Positions 4,954-5,339 of a DNA stretch of 5,339 nt are shown here, in pieces. The notes beneath the pieces are model-generated. The model was not told where the DNA came from, made no database searches, and saw nothing but the letters and a program-made list of their open reading frames with translations. The position numbers and the translations under genes are program-made. Source of the DNA: Deltaproteobacteria bacterium. GTDB taxonomy: Bacteria > Desulfobacterota > Deferrimicrobia > Deferrimicrobiales > Deferrimicrobiaceae. The DNA lies in contig JAGGAJ010000124.1 in the NCBI GenBank assembly GCA_017889845.1, forward strand, positions 1-5,339, in the 5' to 3' direction. Numbering within the stretch: position 1 is the first letter of the stretch; each line of letters starts with the position of its first letter.

Positions 4954-5339
4954 CCTTTTACCATTGTACCAGCGTCCAGGATCATTCCGACCTCCTCGGG
5001 GGAAAGAATCCCCTTCTCGAGGAGAAGCGCCCGGATCGTCTTCCCGCCGTGGTACGCCTCGTGGGCCAGCTCCGCCGCCCGGTCGTAGCCGATGCGGACG
5101 GCCAGCGGGGTCACCATCGCCAGGCTCTGCTCGATCAGCTCCGCGCACCGCTTCCGGTTCGGAGAGATTCCCGAGACGCACCGCCGGGTCATGAGGGTCG
5201 ACGAGGAGGAGAGGAGGGAAGCCGACTCCAGCAGGTTGCGGGCCATCACGGGGAGCATCACGTTCAGCTCCAGAACACCCAGGCTCCCGCCGAGGGACAC
5301 GACGGCGTCGTTCCCCATCACCTGCGCCGCCACCTGGAT
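4941..5339 (-). CDS. fumC: Class II fumarase / aspartase superfamily, C-terminal part (5' end outside window)
   Basis: The minus-strand frame is open from the window edge to TAA at 4941-4943, giving the last 132 residues. The segment QVMGNDAVVSLGG, then LELNVMLPVMARNLLES, matches the late central helices of class II fumarases and aspartate ammonia-lyases. SLAMVTPLAVRIGYDRAAELA and GKTIRALLLEKGILSPEE match the small C-terminal domain. Fumarase C interconverts fumarate and malate in the citric acid cycle; aspartase releases ammonia from aspartate. The catalytic GSSxMPxKxN loop lies upstream outside the window, so the two cannot be fully told apart. The MVTxLxxxIGYDxAA pattern favours fumarase. 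In place of the usual ALNPHIGY, this protein has PLAVRIGY. The end overlaps the start of the hydrolase gene by 13 bases, suggesting one minus-strand transcript that begins outside the window. Confidence 0.82.
   Translation of the reverse strand: MQVAAQVMGNDAVVSLGGSLGVLELNVMLPVMARNLLESASLLSSSSTLMTRRCVSGISPNRKRCAELIEQSLAMVTPLAVRIGYDRAAELAHEAYHGGKTIRALLLEKGILSPEEVGMILDAGTMVKGWTR

Overview
This is a gene-dense window of very high G+C, with GTG starts, tightly packed genes and no sign of mobile DNA, CRISPR arrays or structural RNA genes. The protein styles (TonB family, a soluble histidine kinase with an unnamed helical input domain, HD-GYP, YbcI/DUF457 hydrolase, class II fumarase) suggest a chromosomal piece of a Gram-negative, deltaproteobacterium-like organism (Desulfobacterota, Geobacter-like or a high-G+C relative). 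That placement is an inference from recalled family similarity; no search was run.

Layout. Bases 1-261 (+) are the last 86 codons of a major facilitator transporter. Bases 262-769 hold no supportable gene: first an A+T-richer stretch with a perfect 14-bp palindrome and a hairpin followed by a T-rich tail, then a C-rich, G-poor stretch. Bases 770-1579 (+) encode a TonB-family energy transducer read from a GTG start. Bases 1662-2960 and 2962-3900 (+) form a two-gene operon, a cytoplasmic histidine-kinase-like protein and a receiver/HD-GYP protein. Only 18 bases after it come two convergent minus-strand genes, a YbcI/DUF457 membrane metal-dependent hydrolase (3919-4953) and the 3' part of a class II fumarase/aspartase-superfamily gene (4941 to the window edge), which overlap by 13 bases.

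The most notable content is the two-gene signalling operon. It looks like an ordinary two-component system that controls c-di-GMP breakdown, but both phosphotransfer sites are gone. The kinase has Arg where the H-box His should be, while its ATP-binding domain is intact. The receiver has Gly at the phospho-accepting Asp and has also lost the switch Thr/Ser and the conserved Lys, while the HD-GYP domain keeps its whole metal-binding and catalytic set. Matching loss on both sides suggests a pair that signals by ATP-driven conformation or protein contact rather than by His-Asp phosphorelay, with an HD-GYP output that should still cut c-di-GMP.

The TonB-like protein would couple the proton motive force to outer-membrane uptake, but no ExbB/ExbD or receptor gene lies in the window. 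The fumarase and YbcI-type genes appear to be translationally coupled, though no functional link between them is evident.
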